Origin: Sediminicola sp963974715
GTDB lineage: Bacteria; Bacteroidota; Bacteroidia; Flavobacteriales; Flavobacteriaceae
DNA: 64,000 bases
Direction: 5' to 3'
Assembly: GCA_963974715.1 (NCBI GenBank)
Contig: CAXBDK010000013.1
Span: forward strand, 62,001 to 126,000
Within the stretch, counting starts at the first letter, position 1. The number at the start of each line of letters is the position of its first letter. Shown piece by piece: positions 53,327 through 61,824 of this stretch. Made by a program: the position numbers and the translations under genes. Below the pieces are notes generated by a model, which searched no databases, was not told the origin of the DNA, and worked only from the letters and a program-made list of their open reading frames with translations.

Positions 53327-53938
53327 ATGTTTTACTTTGTTATCGACATCCTTGGGATCGTTGCCTTTGCCATTTCGGGGGTCATGGTCGCCATGGACAA
53401 GCGATTGGATGTTTTTGGGGTCTTTATAATCGCTTTCGCTACCTCAGTGGGCGGGGGGACCTTAAGGGACCTGTTGATCGGCAATACCCCGGTAATCTGG
53501 TTGCAGGAGCCCACATATCTTTTTACCATTTTGGGGTCGGTCGTATTTGCCATTTCCTTCCGGACGAGGCTAAAGTATATCAGGAGATCCCTGTTCCTTT
53601 TCGATACCATTGGCATTGGCCTTTATACCTTGGTAGGTATAGAGCGAGGCCTGGCCGTTGGGCTGTCGCCGATTATGTGTATTGGTCTGGGTACCATTAC
53701 TGCCTGTTTTGGTGGCGTCATCAGGGATATCCTCTGCAATGAGATACCGGTGATCTTTAGAAGGGAGATATATGCCACTGCCTGTATCATAGGGGGCATG
53801 GGTTATTTTTTGCTCAGAAAACTGCCCTTTGACGATGCCTACGCCTATTTGGCGGCCATATTGCTGGTGATCGGGATACGTTTAATGGCGGTGCGCTTTA
53901 AGATCGCACTTCCCAGTATCTACAAGGTCAACGAATGA
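53327..53938 (+). CDS. Trimeric intracellular cation (TRIC) channel-family protein
   Basis: 203 residues, six to seven membrane segments in two repeats: IDILGIVAFAISGVMVAMDK, ATSVGGGTLRDLLIGNTPVI and the second half CIGLGTITACFGGVIRDILC. The glycine-rich kinks and the GGTLRD and GGVIRD motifs define the UPF0126/TRIC family, homotrimeric K+/cation channels. It is transcribed with the RDD gene. Its 3' end overlaps the convergent PPIase gene by 11 bp. Confidence 0.92.
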   Translation: MFYFVIDILGIVAFAISGVMVAMDKRLDVFGVFIIAFATSVGGGTLRDLLIGNTPVIWLQEPTYLFTILGSVVFAISFRTRLKYIRRSLFLFDTIGIGLYTLVGIERGLAVGLSPIMCIGLGTITACFGGVIRDILCNEIPVIFRREIYATACIIGGMGYFLLRKLPFDDAYAYLAAILLVIGIRLMAVRFKIALPSIYKVNE

Positions 53939-54638
53939 CCTCGGCATCGGTAATGTAAATGTTCCGGGATGGCCAGTCCCCTTCATCAACGGGTTGGGCG
54001 TTTATTTCGTCCACTACGTCCATTCCTTCCACTACCTTTCCAAATGCGGTATATTCCCCATCAAGATGATAGGAACCCGGGCTGGTCACGACTATAAAAA
54101 ATTCGTACGGGGAGGCCAGCATATGGGGATTGTCTATGGCACTGCTAGGCATGGAGACCGTTCCCCTATGGTGACGATGGCCCTTATCGGTATCCGGGGG
54201 AAGGAGGTAACGGCCAATATCACTGCGCTTTTTTCCGGTTTCGGCATTGTCGGCATTGCCACCCTGTATGATAAAGTCCTTTACCACCCTGTGAAAATAG
54301 GTGTTCTTAAAATATCCTTTTTTGGTCAGATAGATAAAATTGGCCTTATGGTAAGGTACGTTGTCGAAGAGCTCAATGGTGATCTGTCCAAAATCGGTAG
54401 TGATCCGCACGGTATTTTCGGTCAGGGTTTTCGAATAATTGAAAAAGAAATCGATCGCATTGTCTTCCGTGAGCACAAATTCGGGTTCCGCTTCCTTTTC
54501 CGACTTTTGTGGGAGGCTGTCCTTTTTAACGGTCACTTTTTTGGGCGCCGCCGTCGTAGTATCTTTGGGGGCGTCCTTGCAGGAAGCGAAAAAAAATAAT
54601 GGTACTATTGCCTTTAAAAGGATTGATCTTAATCTCAT
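53928..54638 (-). CDS. Cyclophilin-type peptidyl-prolyl isomerase, lipoprotein
   Basis: 236 residues from the ATG at 54638 (MRLRSILLKAIVPLFFFASC, lipobox Cys20). The cyclophilin core runs over about 80-230: VRITTDFGQITIELFDNVPY, NTYFHRVVKDFIIQGG, GTVSMPSSAIDNPHM, SQFFI-equivalent YEFFIVV and YTAFGKVVEGMDVVDEI. The Arg of FHRVVKDF is the catalytic one. It assists folding in the envelope. The start codon overlaps that of the divergent Nudix gene by two bases. Confidence 0.9.
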   Translation of the reverse strand: MRLRSILLKAIVPLFFFASCKDAPKDTTTAAPKKVTVKKDSLPQKSEKEAEPEFVLTEDNAIDFFFNYSKTLTENTVRITTDFGQITIELFDNVPYHKANFIYLTKKGYFKNTYFHRVVKDFIIQGGNADNAETGKKRSDIGRYLLPPDTDKGHRHHRGTVSMPSSAIDNPHMLASPYEFFIVVTSPGSYHLDGEYTAFGKVVEGMDVVDEINAQPVDEGDWPSRNIYITDAEVIR

Positions 54639-55278
54639 GGAGTTTGATAATTTTACTGAACGCATTTCAAAAATAAAGAATCTGCCACTTCCAGGGCAGG
54701 ATTCCCACTATAAAATGGCACCGGAAGAGCGTATCGTGCATTTAAAGGCCCTTGACGTTCAGAAAAAAAAACCAAAAATGGCCGCTGTTATGGCCCTTTT
54801 TTACCCCGATAGGAAAGGGGAGACCCATTTGTTGCTCATTTTGCGCAAGACCTATCCAGGGGTGCACTCCAACCAAGTGGCATTTCCCGGCGGCAAAATG
54901 GAGAAGGGCGACGCCGATCTGGAACATACCGCCCTTAGGGAAACCTCGGAAGAGGTCGGCGTAGCGCCCCACGCCGTAGAGGTTGTTAGGGCGCTTTCCA
55001 AGATCTATATCCCTCCCAGTAATTTTGAGGTACAGCCCTTTCTGGGCCTTTACCCCATCGTACAACCGTTCCAAATCCAGGAAAGTGAAGTGGAAGCGCT
55101 CCTGGAAGTGCCATTGCGCGATTTTATGGACGATGGAAGGGTGGTACGCCAAACATTGACCACCTCCTATGCCGAAAATATAGCGGTCCCTGCCTTTGAA
55201 TTGAATGGCCATATGGTATGGGGGGCCACGGCCATGATGTTAAGTGAAGTTAAAGAACTGTTCAAACAAGTGATGTAA
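54637..55278 (+). CDS. Nudix hydrolase, CoA-diphosphatase type
   Basis: 213 residues from the ATG at 54637 (MEFDNFTERISKIKNLPLPG); the longer frame from 54439 lies inside the PPIase gene. The Nudix box reads GGKMEKGDADLEHTALRETS then EEVGV, preceded by HSNQVAFPGG, the UPF0035 signature of CoA pyrophosphatases (NudL/YeaB type). It should cleave CoA to phosphopantetheine and 3',5'-ADP. The acyltransferase gene follows 39 bp downstream. Confidence 0.9.
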   Translation: MEFDNFTERISKIKNLPLPGQDSHYKMAPEERIVHLKALDVQKKKPKMAAVMALFYPDRKGETHLLLILRKTYPGVHSNQVAFPGGKMEKGDADLEHTALRETSEEVGVAPHAVEVVRALSKIYIPPSNFEVQPFLGLYPIVQPFQIQESEVEALLEVPLRDFMDDGRVVRQTLTTSYAENIAVPAFELNGHMVWGATAMMLSEVKELFKQVM

Positions 55279-55317
55279 GATCCATATTTTGTATTTTTGT
55301 ATGTTCTAACATGAATT

Positions 55318-56115
55318 ATGGGCCTATTTAGCAAAAATCCTTTCGGGCATAGCCTGTTTCTTAAAAAATGGCTGATCCGTATTTTGGCGGTCATCACCCA
55401 TCAGCGTTACAAAAGTTTCAATAAATTGGAGATAGAAGGTTCGGAGATCATTCGTGCGCTTCCCGATAACAACGTACTGTTCATCAGCAACCACCAAACC
55501 TATTTCGCCGATGTGGTGGCCATGTTCCATGTTTTCAATGCCAGTCTTAGCGGTAGGGAAAACAATATCAAAAATGTGGGTTATATATGGCAGCCCAAAC
55601 TGAATATGTACTATGTGGCCGCTGCCGAGACCATGAAAAAGAGCTTGCTCACCAAAATTTTGGCCTATGCGGGATCGATCAGTATAGAGCGTACCTGGAG
55701 ATCGGAGGGGCAGGATGTAAATAGGCAGGTAAAGTTGAGCGATATCTCCAATATCGGGATTGCCTTAAAGGATGGTTGGGTCATTACTTTTCCCCAAGGG
55801 ACCACCACTCCTTGGAAACCGTTGCGCAAGGGTACGGCACATATCATCAAAAAATATAGACCTATAGTGGTTCCGGTGGTGATTGACGGATTTAGGCGCT
55901 CTTTCGACAAAAAGGGGCTCCGCGTAAAGAAAAAGGGCATTTTACAGTCCATTGTAATAAAGGAGCCCTTGGAAATAGATTACGAAAACGAATCCTTTGA
56001 ATCCATCATCGAGAAAATGGAATATGCCATAGAACAGCATCCGTCCTTTCTAAAGGTAATATCCAAAGCAGACCTGTTGGCCTATGAGGAGGAGAACAAA
56101 CAGCGAAATTGGTAG
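55318..56115 (+). CDS. 1-acylglycerol-3-phosphate acyltransferase-like protein (LPLAT)
   Basis: 265 residues. The acyltransferase block I reads SNHQTYFADVVAMFHVF, and later blocks are AGSISIERTWRSEG, FPQGTTTPWKPLRKG and IVVPVVIDGFRRS. In most PlsC proteins block I is NHxxxxD; here His and Asp are five residues apart, not four. The protein probably acylates a lysophospholipid or ornithine-lipid precursor on the inner membrane. It is cotranscribed with the Nudix gene. Confidence 0.85.
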   Translation: MGLFSKNPFGHSLFLKKWLIRILAVITHQRYKSFNKLEIEGSEIIRALPDNNVLFISNHQTYFADVVAMFHVFNASLSGRENNIKNVGYIWQPKLNMYYVAAAETMKKSLLTKILAYAGSISIERTWRSEGQDVNRQVKLSDISNIGIALKDGWVITFPQGTTTPWKPLRKGTAHIIKKYRPIVVPVVIDGFRRSFDKKGLRVKKKGILQSIVIKEPLEIDYENESFESIIEKMEYAIEQHPSFLKVISKADLLAYEEENKQRNW

Positions 56116-56496
56116 GGCGAAGTGTAACCCTATTTCAGCCTCCCCAACTCCCGTTCTTTTTCACCTGGTCTTCCTTAAAGAATGGTTCCGTAGTTTGTGC
56201 CTCCGCTAGCCTTTCGCCAAAGCAGCATGGCTCCGAAAAAGCTTCTGCGACGTCAGGGAGGCTGTGCAAACTTCTTTTGCCTTGTCCAGATAAAAAAATA
56301 ACAGCCATTTCACCGACAAACCAAGCTCGACACTACACTAGTGCGGTGACCCGTAAAAAGCCAGTTGATTTTCGCTCTTTTTCCTTTGCACTGCGAAAAA
56401 TTTTTCCGCGTAGCTACTGCTACGCTTGCAGGTATTGCCCGTTCAAAAGAAAAAATAGAAGAAAAATTTTTGTCATCTGTCCTTCAGATTACCACA
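56116..56496. repeat. Non-coding region, candidate dispersed repeat
   Basis: 381 bp between convergent genes. Open frames exist but have atypical composition (Cys-, Arg- and Ser-rich). The second half holds GCGTAGC/GCTACGC (56408-56425, loop TACT) and AT-rich inverted repeats such as GAAAAATTTTTC. It looks like a non-protein element that might recur elsewhere in the genome; no copy is in this window. Confidence 0.4.
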
Positions 56497-57141
56497 CTAG
56501 ACTTCCAATTGTTTAAGGTCGTTGTAGTTTTTTCGCAATCTTTTTAGCAGAATTCCATAGAGCAGTTTGTAGAACAGCCATATCAACAGCAATAAAATGG
56601 CGGTTGCCACTATGGAAATACCTACGATTACCAGCCAGAACAATGTTTCATTGCCCGCCTCCGAGGCAGCGGATATGATCTTTTCACTATCGGGGCCATA
56701 AATGACACTGCCATAGATCATGGTGATCATGGATATGGTGAAAATGATCAAATTGAACCAAACATATTGTGTGACCGTCCGCTTGGTGGTCAGGATGTTT
56801 TTCATCAAGTGGCGGGAAGAATCGGTAAAGGATATTTTTTTGTAGTTTCTGTAGAATTTGTAGATAAAATACAGTAGTCCCAAATGGTTGATCGCCATAA
56901 GGATGACGGTAAACTCATAGATATGCATCTTTTTAAATAGGCTCCAAGATTCGGCATCCGTAAAGGCAATGTTCAACACTGCCCAGAATACGAATTCGAT
57001 CATACTGATATAGAAGATCCATTTGACAATGGAGGAGGATTTTTTCCATATCATGTTATAAATATCACCATAGGACAATTTAGGAAGTCCCACTTCCTTT
57101 TTTTGCCAATCTCTTTTTAATAGTTCCAGTTCATCCATCAT
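56497..57141 (-). CDS. Four-helix membrane protein encoded with the ECF sigma factor
   Basis: 214 residues. The N-terminal 40 are cytoplasmic (MMDELELLKRDWQKKEVGLP); four helices follow (IVKWIFYISMIEFVFWAVLN, IYEFTVILMAINHLGLLYFI, YVWFNLIIFTISMITMIYGS, LFWLVIVGISIVATAILLLL). The gene begins four bases after the sigma factor. An anti-sigma role is the natural reading, but the usual zinc-binding or RskA-like N-terminus is not visible. Function is inferred from position. Confidence 0.75.
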   Translation of the reverse strand: MMDELELLKRDWQKKEVGLPKLSYGDIYNMIWKKSSSIVKWIFYISMIEFVFWAVLNIAFTDAESWSLFKKMHIYEFTVILMAINHLGLLYFIYKFYRNYKKISFTDSSRHLMKNILTTKRTVTQYVWFNLIIFTISMITMIYGSVIYGPDSEKIISAASEAGNETLFWLVIVGISIVATAILLLLIWLFYKLLYGILLKRLRKNYNDLKQLEV

Positions 57142-57145
57142 ATCG

Positions 57146-57640
57146 TCAAGGATTAAGTATGGTTCTTAATTTGTTTTTTATCCGGTTCATCTTCACTCTT
57201 GCATTTACTTCACTTATCCCCAAGGTTTCGGCAATTTCTGTGTAGTCCTTATCTTCCAGGTAAAGGAAAACCAGCGCCTTTTCTATATCGCCGAGTTCCC
57301 TGACCGCGTCATAGAGCAACTTCAACTGCTGCTCCTGTGTATCGTCGTATTCTTCCGCCTTTATTTTGAACAGCACCGATTCGTAATCTTGGGTCTGTAT
57401 TTTTTTCTTCGATTTTCTGTAGAGGGTGATCGCAGTGTTCAATGCCACCCGGTACATCCAAGTGCTGAATTTGGATTCGCCCCGGAATTTGGGATACGCC
57501 TTCCATAGCTGAATGGTAATTTCCTGAAAAAGGTCCTTGTGCGAATCAGTGTCGTTCGTATACAGGGAACAGACCTTGTGAACAATGTTCTGATTGTTCT
57601 CCAGCTCGGTTACAAAACGGTGTTCCAGTTCTTTGGTCAC
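57146..57640 (-). CDS. ECF-type RNA polymerase sigma factor
   Basis: 164 residues from GTG at 57640 (VTKELEHRFVTELENNQNIV). The ATG at 57700 lies in the T run of the upstream terminator and is unlikely. Region 2: SHKDLFQEITIQLWKAYPKF and FSTWMYRVALNTAITLYRKS. Region 4: ELGDIEKALVFLYLEDKDYT then EIAETLGISEVNARVKMNRI. It belongs to the extracytoplasmic-function class and directs RNA polymerase to a small regulon. Its partner should be the downstream membrane protein. Confidence 0.88.
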   Translation of the reverse strand: MTKELEHRFVTELENNQNIVHKVCSLYTNDTDSHKDLFQEITIQLWKAYPKFRGESKFSTWMYRVALNTAITLYRKSKKKIQTQDYESVLFKIKAEEYDDTQEQQLKLLYDAVRELGDIEKALVFLYLEDKDYTEIAETLGISEVNARVKMNRIKNKLRTILNP

Positions 57641-57705
57641 TTTTTGGTATTGCTTATGTATTGGTATGGATAAAAATGCTTTTGTTACAGTTATGCACAT
57701 AAAAA

Positions 57706-57737
57706 AACCGATAGTTGGAAAACTATCGGTTCCCTAA
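57706..57737 (-). terminator. Intrinsic terminator of the M20 amidohydrolase gene
   Basis: Perfect 11-bp stem AACCGATAGTT/AACTATCGGTT (57706-57716 with 57721-57731) and four-base loop. On the minus strand it runs into TTTTTTT. It lies 14-45 bp after the amidohydrolase stop and separates it from the sigma-factor gene. Confidence 0.92.
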
Positions 57738-57750
57738 ATGTACTGGCGCA

Positions 57751-59178
57751 CTATTTTCTGTAATCCAGTGCCGGTGCCCTATTGCCCAATAATGGTATAT
57801 ATTCGAAATCTTTTCCCCTTCTATCGATCAGCTCCTCTTTGGCCTTGGTGATAAGGCCATTGTCCTTAAAAATGTCCATGGCCGTGAGGGCAAGGGTCTT
57901 TGCCGCTACCATCATTCCCTTCTTGCTCAGGGTGGTACCCCCCGCTGCAACGGCCTGCCAGCTATGGGCCGGGGTTCCAGGTACCCAGGTGGCCGTACTG
58001 AGCCCTGCGGTGGGCACCGTAAAGCTTACGTCCCCAACGTCTGTGGATCCATAGGCCTTGGCCTCGGTACTATAGGTTTCAATATTTTTGGCGGTTTCCA
58101 GATCGGCTTTTTCCTGTCCCAATGTCAGTGCAATTTTATTGGCGAATTCCAATTCTTCGGGCGAGTAGGTGATGCCACCCACTTTTACGAGGTTGTCGTA
58201 CATTACTTTTTGCACGGTGAGGTTGGGCAGCAGTTCATGGGTCCCACCGATCATTTCATACTCCATTGTGGTGCCCGTTCCAAGTGCGGCGCCCTCAGCT
58301 GCTTTCACCATTCTATCAAAGATATCCATCACCACCTCCCTGTTGTTGTGCCGTGCATAATAGTATACTTCGGCAAAATCGGGAACCACATTGGGAGCTT
58401 TCCCACCTTGGGTGATCACGTAATGTATCCGTGCATCCGACGGAATGTGTTCGCGCATCATGTTCACCATCATGTTCATGGCTTCCACGCCATCCAAGGC
58501 CGAACGGCCTTTTTCTGGCGATCCGGCGGCATGGGCTGAAATACCGTGGAACCTGAACTTGGCCGATTTGTTGGCAAGGGCGGCTCCGGCACTGGCCTCG
58601 TTGCTGGCACCGGGATGCCAGTGAAGGGCGACGTCCACATCCTTAAAAAGTCCTTCCCGAACCATATAGACCTTGCCCGATCCCCCTTCCTCTGCGGGGC
58701 ATCCGTAAAACCGGATGGTCCCCTTTGTCTTGGTGGCGACCATCCATTCTTTCACCGCAATTGCGGCAGCGGTGGAAGCGGTACCGAACAAATGGTGCCC
58801 ACAGGCATGCCCTGCCGCCTTACCGGCCGATTCCTTTTCGGGAACCGCCTTTTGGGACAGGCCGGGAAGGGCATCGTATTCCCCGAGGATGGCTATTACA
58901 GGTGTCCCGCTTCCATACTCCGCTACAAAGGCGGTAGGAATGCCCGCAACGCCTTTTTTTATATCAAAACCTTCTTTTTCAAGTGTTTCCTGTAACAGTG
59001 CCGAACTTTTCTCTTCCAGATAGCCCATTTCGGCAAACTCCCAAATATCTTGGGCCATGTTTGCATAGACATCTTGTTTTTTGTCCAGGTTTTTTAGGAC
59101 TTCCGATGGGGTTTTTTGCGCATGGGAAGGGTCCATGAACATCAAAAGAATTAGGAATGGGAGTAATGGTCTTTTCAT
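57751..59178 (-). CDS. M20-family amidohydrolase/peptidase (AbgB-like), exported
   Basis: 475 residues from MKRPLLPFLILLMFMDPSHA (signal peptide); the ATG at 59187 adds three residues. Metal site of M20 peptidases: GEYDALPGLSQK, GHACGHHLFGTAS, CPAEEGGSGK and ALHWHPGA; the dimerisation domain has KFRFHGISAHAAGSPEKGR and HYVITQGGKAPNVVPDFAEV. It is closest to AbgB, p-aminobenzoyl-glutamate hydrolase subunit B, and to secreted carboxypeptidase-like amidohydrolases. AbgA is absent. Substrate is therefore uncertain. Confidence 0.9.
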   Translation of the reverse strand: MKRPLLPFLILLMFMDPSHAQKTPSEVLKNLDKKQDVYANMAQDIWEFAEMGYLEEKSSALLQETLEKEGFDIKKGVAGIPTAFVAEYGSGTPVIAILGEYDALPGLSQKAVPEKESAGKAAGHACGHHLFGTASTAAAIAVKEWMVATKTKGTIRFYGCPAEEGGSGKVYMVREGLFKDVDVALHWHPGASNEASAGAALANKSAKFRFHGISAHAAGSPEKGRSALDGVEAMNMMVNMMREHIPSDARIHYVITQGGKAPNVVPDFAEVYYYARHNNREVVMDIFDRMVKAAEGAALGTGTTMEYEMIGGTHELLPNLTVQKVMYDNLVKVGGITYSPEELEFANKIALTLGQEKADLETAKNIETYSTEAKAYGSTDVGDVSFTVPTAGLSTATWVPGTPAHSWQAVAAGGTTLSKKGMMVAAKTLALTAMDIFKDNGLITKAKEELIDRRGKDFEYIPLLGNRAPALDYRK

Positions 59179-59280
59179 TTTGGTCAATTATTAGGTGTAT
59201 CGGCATAAATATAACAAAAAGGGAATTTTCCTAGGTGCCGCATGCGGTCGAATGTTTATTTTAGGGGCATGAATTGTGAT

Positions 59281-60594
59281 ATGAACATACCAAGGTCCAG
59301 TTTTCCGAGAATTGTAATAATCGGAGGCGGTTTCGCTGGGATTGCCTTAGCGAAAAAATTGAGCAAAAAAGAGGTGCAGGTAGTACTTCTGGACAGACAT
59401 AATTACCATACGTTCCAACCGCTTTTGTACCAAGTGTCCACAGGCGGACTGGAACCGGATTCCATTGCCTATCCCATTCGAAAAATATTGCAGGATTACC
59501 CCAATTTTTTCTTTAGACTGGCGGAGGTAAGGGAAATTTCGGTGACGGAGAAGACCATTTATACCGATATCGGGCTTGTGTTATATGACCATCTGGTGCT
59601 TGCCACGGGTTCGGAGACCAATTTTTTCGGGAACGTCGAAATAGAGCGCAACAGTATGGCGATGAAATCCATTCCCCAATCGCTCAACCTTCGAAGTTTG
59701 ATCTTGGAAAATTTTGAAAGGGCACTGCTTACCGATGACCTACATGAACGGGATGCCCTGATGAATTTTGTGATCGTGGGCGGGGGGCCAACGGGCGTGG
59801 AACTGGCGGGGGCACTGGCCGAGATAAAAAAAGGGATTTTGCCAAAGGATTATCCCGATCTGGATACCCGCAGGGCACAGATCAACCTAGTGCAGTCCGG
59901 ACCACGGATCCTTAAGGAAATGAGCGAACAGGCATCGCGGAAGGCGGAGGATTTTCTGGAAACACTAGGGGTGCAAGTCTGGAAGGAAACGCGGATAATG
60001 GGTTATGATGGGAAACTGGCCACCACTGCAACCGACGTGACTTTTGAGACCGCTACCCTTGTCTGGGCGGCGGGGGTAAAGGGCGCTTTAATAAAAGGCA
60101 TTGATGCCAAGGAGTTCGTGGTGCCGGGAGACCGGCTCAAAGTAAACCATTTTAATCAAGTGGAAGGCTGTCCCGATGTGTTTGCCGTGGGAGATATAGC
60201 CTGTATGGTCACACCCGAGTTCCCTTTGGGACATCCCATGATGGCCCAGCCTGCCATGCAACAAGGTGCCAATCTGGGCGATAACCTGGTTCGACTGTTG
60301 GAAAAGAAACCCTTAAAACCCTTTGTTTATAGGGACAAGGGGAGCATGGCCACCGTGGGGAGGAACAAGGCCGTGGTAGATCTTAGGAATTACCGGTTCC
60401 AAGGGGTTTTTGCATGGTTCGTATGGATGTTCGTACACCTCTTTTTTTTGATAGGGTTTAGAAACCGTACCATAGTTTTTATTAATTGGGTATATAACTA
60501 CATCCGTTTCGATCGGGAAGCGCGCCTGATCATACGCCCCTTTAAAAAGGATTATAGCCTTTACAAACACCAGGAAAGCAATCTAAGTAAATAA
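59281..60594 (+). CDS. ndh: Type II NADH:quinone oxidoreductase (NDH-2)
   Basis: 437 residues from MNIPRSSFPRIVIIGGGFAG (an ATG at 59269 is possible). FAD site: IIGGGFAGIALAKKL; NAD(P) site: VIVGGGPTGVELAGAL; distal motif DVFAVGDIACM. HNYHTFQPLLYQVSTGGLEP near the start is typical of NDH-2 from Bacteroidota. A C-terminal membrane-binding helix (FAWFVWMFVHLFFLIGF) holds it to the inner membrane. It passes electrons from NADH to menaquinone without pumping protons. Confidence 0.92.
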   Translation: MNIPRSSFPRIVIIGGGFAGIALAKKLSKKEVQVVLLDRHNYHTFQPLLYQVSTGGLEPDSIAYPIRKILQDYPNFFFRLAEVREISVTEKTIYTDIGLVLYDHLVLATGSETNFFGNVEIERNSMAMKSIPQSLNLRSLILENFERALLTDDLHERDALMNFVIVGGGPTGVELAGALAEIKKGILPKDYPDLDTRRAQINLVQSGPRILKEMSEQASRKAEDFLETLGVQVWKETRIMGYDGKLATTATDVTFETATLVWAAGVKGALIKGIDAKEFVVPGDRLKVNHFNQVEGCPDVFAVGDIACMVTPEFPLGHPMMAQPAMQQGANLGDNLVRLLEKKPLKPFVYRDKGSMATVGRNKAVVDLRNYRFQGVFAWFVWMFVHLFFLIGFRNRTIVFINWVYNYIRFDREARLIIRPFKKDYSLYKHQESNLSK

Positions 60595-60626
60595 TCGGCC
60601 AGCGGGTCCTCCATGCCGCCCTATTT

Positions 60627-61523
60627 CTATTTGCGGGGATGGTAACGGTTCAGTACGTCGGCCAGTTGTGTCCTGTCCACGTGCATATAGATTTCAGTGG
60701 TAGTGATGCTCTCATGTCCCAACATCTGCTGAATGGCCCTGAGGTCGGCCCCGTTGCCCAATAGGTGGGTGGCAAAGGAATGTCTGAACGTATGGGGCCC
60801 AATGGTTTTTTTCAATCCTATTTTTGCGGCCAATTGCCTGATGATCGTAAAGATCATGGCCCTGCTAAGTCCCTTGCCCCTTCTGTTAAGGAAGAGGATG
60901 TCATCGCATCCCTTTTGAACTTTCATATGGACCCTGATCTCCTTTTGGTAGATCTGGATATATTTTTGGTTCAGCTCGCTAATGGGCACCAATCGCTGTT
61001 TGTTGCCCTTTCCCGTTACCTTGATGAAGCCTTCGTTAAAATAGAGGTCCGAAATTTTTAGGCCTATCAGTTCCGATACCCGTAGCCCGCATCCATATAG
61101 GGTCTCCAACATGGCCCGGTTCCGTTCCCCCTCCGCTGTAGATAGGTCAATGGCGTGTATAAGTGCATCTATTTCGGCTACCGAAAGCGTATCCGGCAAT
61201 TTTCGGCCGATCTTGGGCGTTTCCATCAGATCCAGGGGATTGTCCTTTCGGTAATCCTCAAAGATCAGGTAGTTGAAAAAACTTTTTAATCCTGAAATGA
61301 TACGCGCCTGCGACCTTGGATTCACCGTAGCCGCAACCTCGTACACAAACCGTTGCACGGTTTCCCTCCCAATGGAACCAGGAGGTTCGGAGATGGAGTT
61401 TACCTCCAGAAACCGGATCAATTTTTCCACGTCCATGGTGTAATTGGCTATGGAATTTGCCGAAAGCCCCCGTTCTATGGCAAGGTAATGCTGGAAATCT
61501 CTTAAGGTGTGCTCCCAAATCAT
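60627..61523 (-). CDS. xerD: Site-specific tyrosine recombinase XerD
   Basis: 298 residues from MIWEHTLRDFQHYLAIERGL; the frame continues upstream without a plausible start. The SAM-like N-terminal domain (about 1-110) binds dif. The catalytic residues are all visible: R148 (YGCGLRVSEL), K172 (GKGNKQR), H244 and R247 (PHTFRHSFATHLL), H270 (LGHESITTT) and Y279 (EIYMHV). It resolves chromosome dimers with FtsK. It is not tied to a mobile element here. Confidence 0.94.
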   Translation of the reverse strand: MIWEHTLRDFQHYLAIERGLSANSIANYTMDVEKLIRFLEVNSISEPPGSIGRETVQRFVYEVAATVNPRSQARIISGLKSFFNYLIFEDYRKDNPLDLMETPKIGRKLPDTLSVAEIDALIHAIDLSTAEGERNRAMLETLYGCGLRVSELIGLKISDLYFNEGFIKVTGKGNKQRLVPISELNQKYIQIYQKEIRVHMKVQKGCDDILFLNRRGKGLSRAMIFTIIRQLAAKIGLKKTIGPHTFRHSFATHLLGNGADLRAIQQMLGHESITTTEIYMHVDRTQLADVLNRYHPRK

Positions 61524-61824
61524 GCCCAAAGATAGTACTATAAACCAGATCATGCCATATTCCAGTGCACCAAGGCTCACGGAAGCGCCCAAGGTCGTCC
61601 ACTTGGGCAATGCCCAACAGGTTCCGGCAATTTCCTCGAAGGGTATTTTGTTTTTCCGCTATAGGCCCTACCGGCCTGCTCCGAGGTTGTGGTCGGTATT
61701 TTTTTTTTATGAACTATATTTTGATATTTTTACCGTTGATAAGGGAGTTGTACTAAATTTTGATGCCAGCCGTGCTGTTGATGGGCTAGAGCATCTGACC
61801 ACCCATAGAAATAAAAACGAACGG
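61524..61824. other. Divergent intergenic region between xerD and aroQ
   Basis: 301 bp with a ten-T run (about 61700) and AT-rich sequence including TATATTTTG and TAAATTTTG, near matches to TAnnTTTG that may start the aroQ transcript. No gene or hairpin of note is seen. Confidence 0.5.

Noticed and set aside
56109..56516. 135-codon open frame after the acyltransferase gene, and another at 56365-56547
   Set aside because: Composition unlike coding DNA here and overlap with both neighbours; read instead as a non-coding element.
57641..57700. Longer ECF sigma factor starting at ATG 57700
   Set aside because: The ATG lies directly in the T tract of the preceding terminator, and family similarity begins at the GTG at 57640.
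60627..61523. Integrase of a mobile element
   Set aside because: The protein has XerD size and residues and sits among housekeeping genes with no att sites or cargo.
61524..61824. Upstream extensions of xerD and aroQ
   Set aside because: Both proteins begin with their family-typical residues at 61523 and 61825; the region between is AT-rich with a ten-T run.
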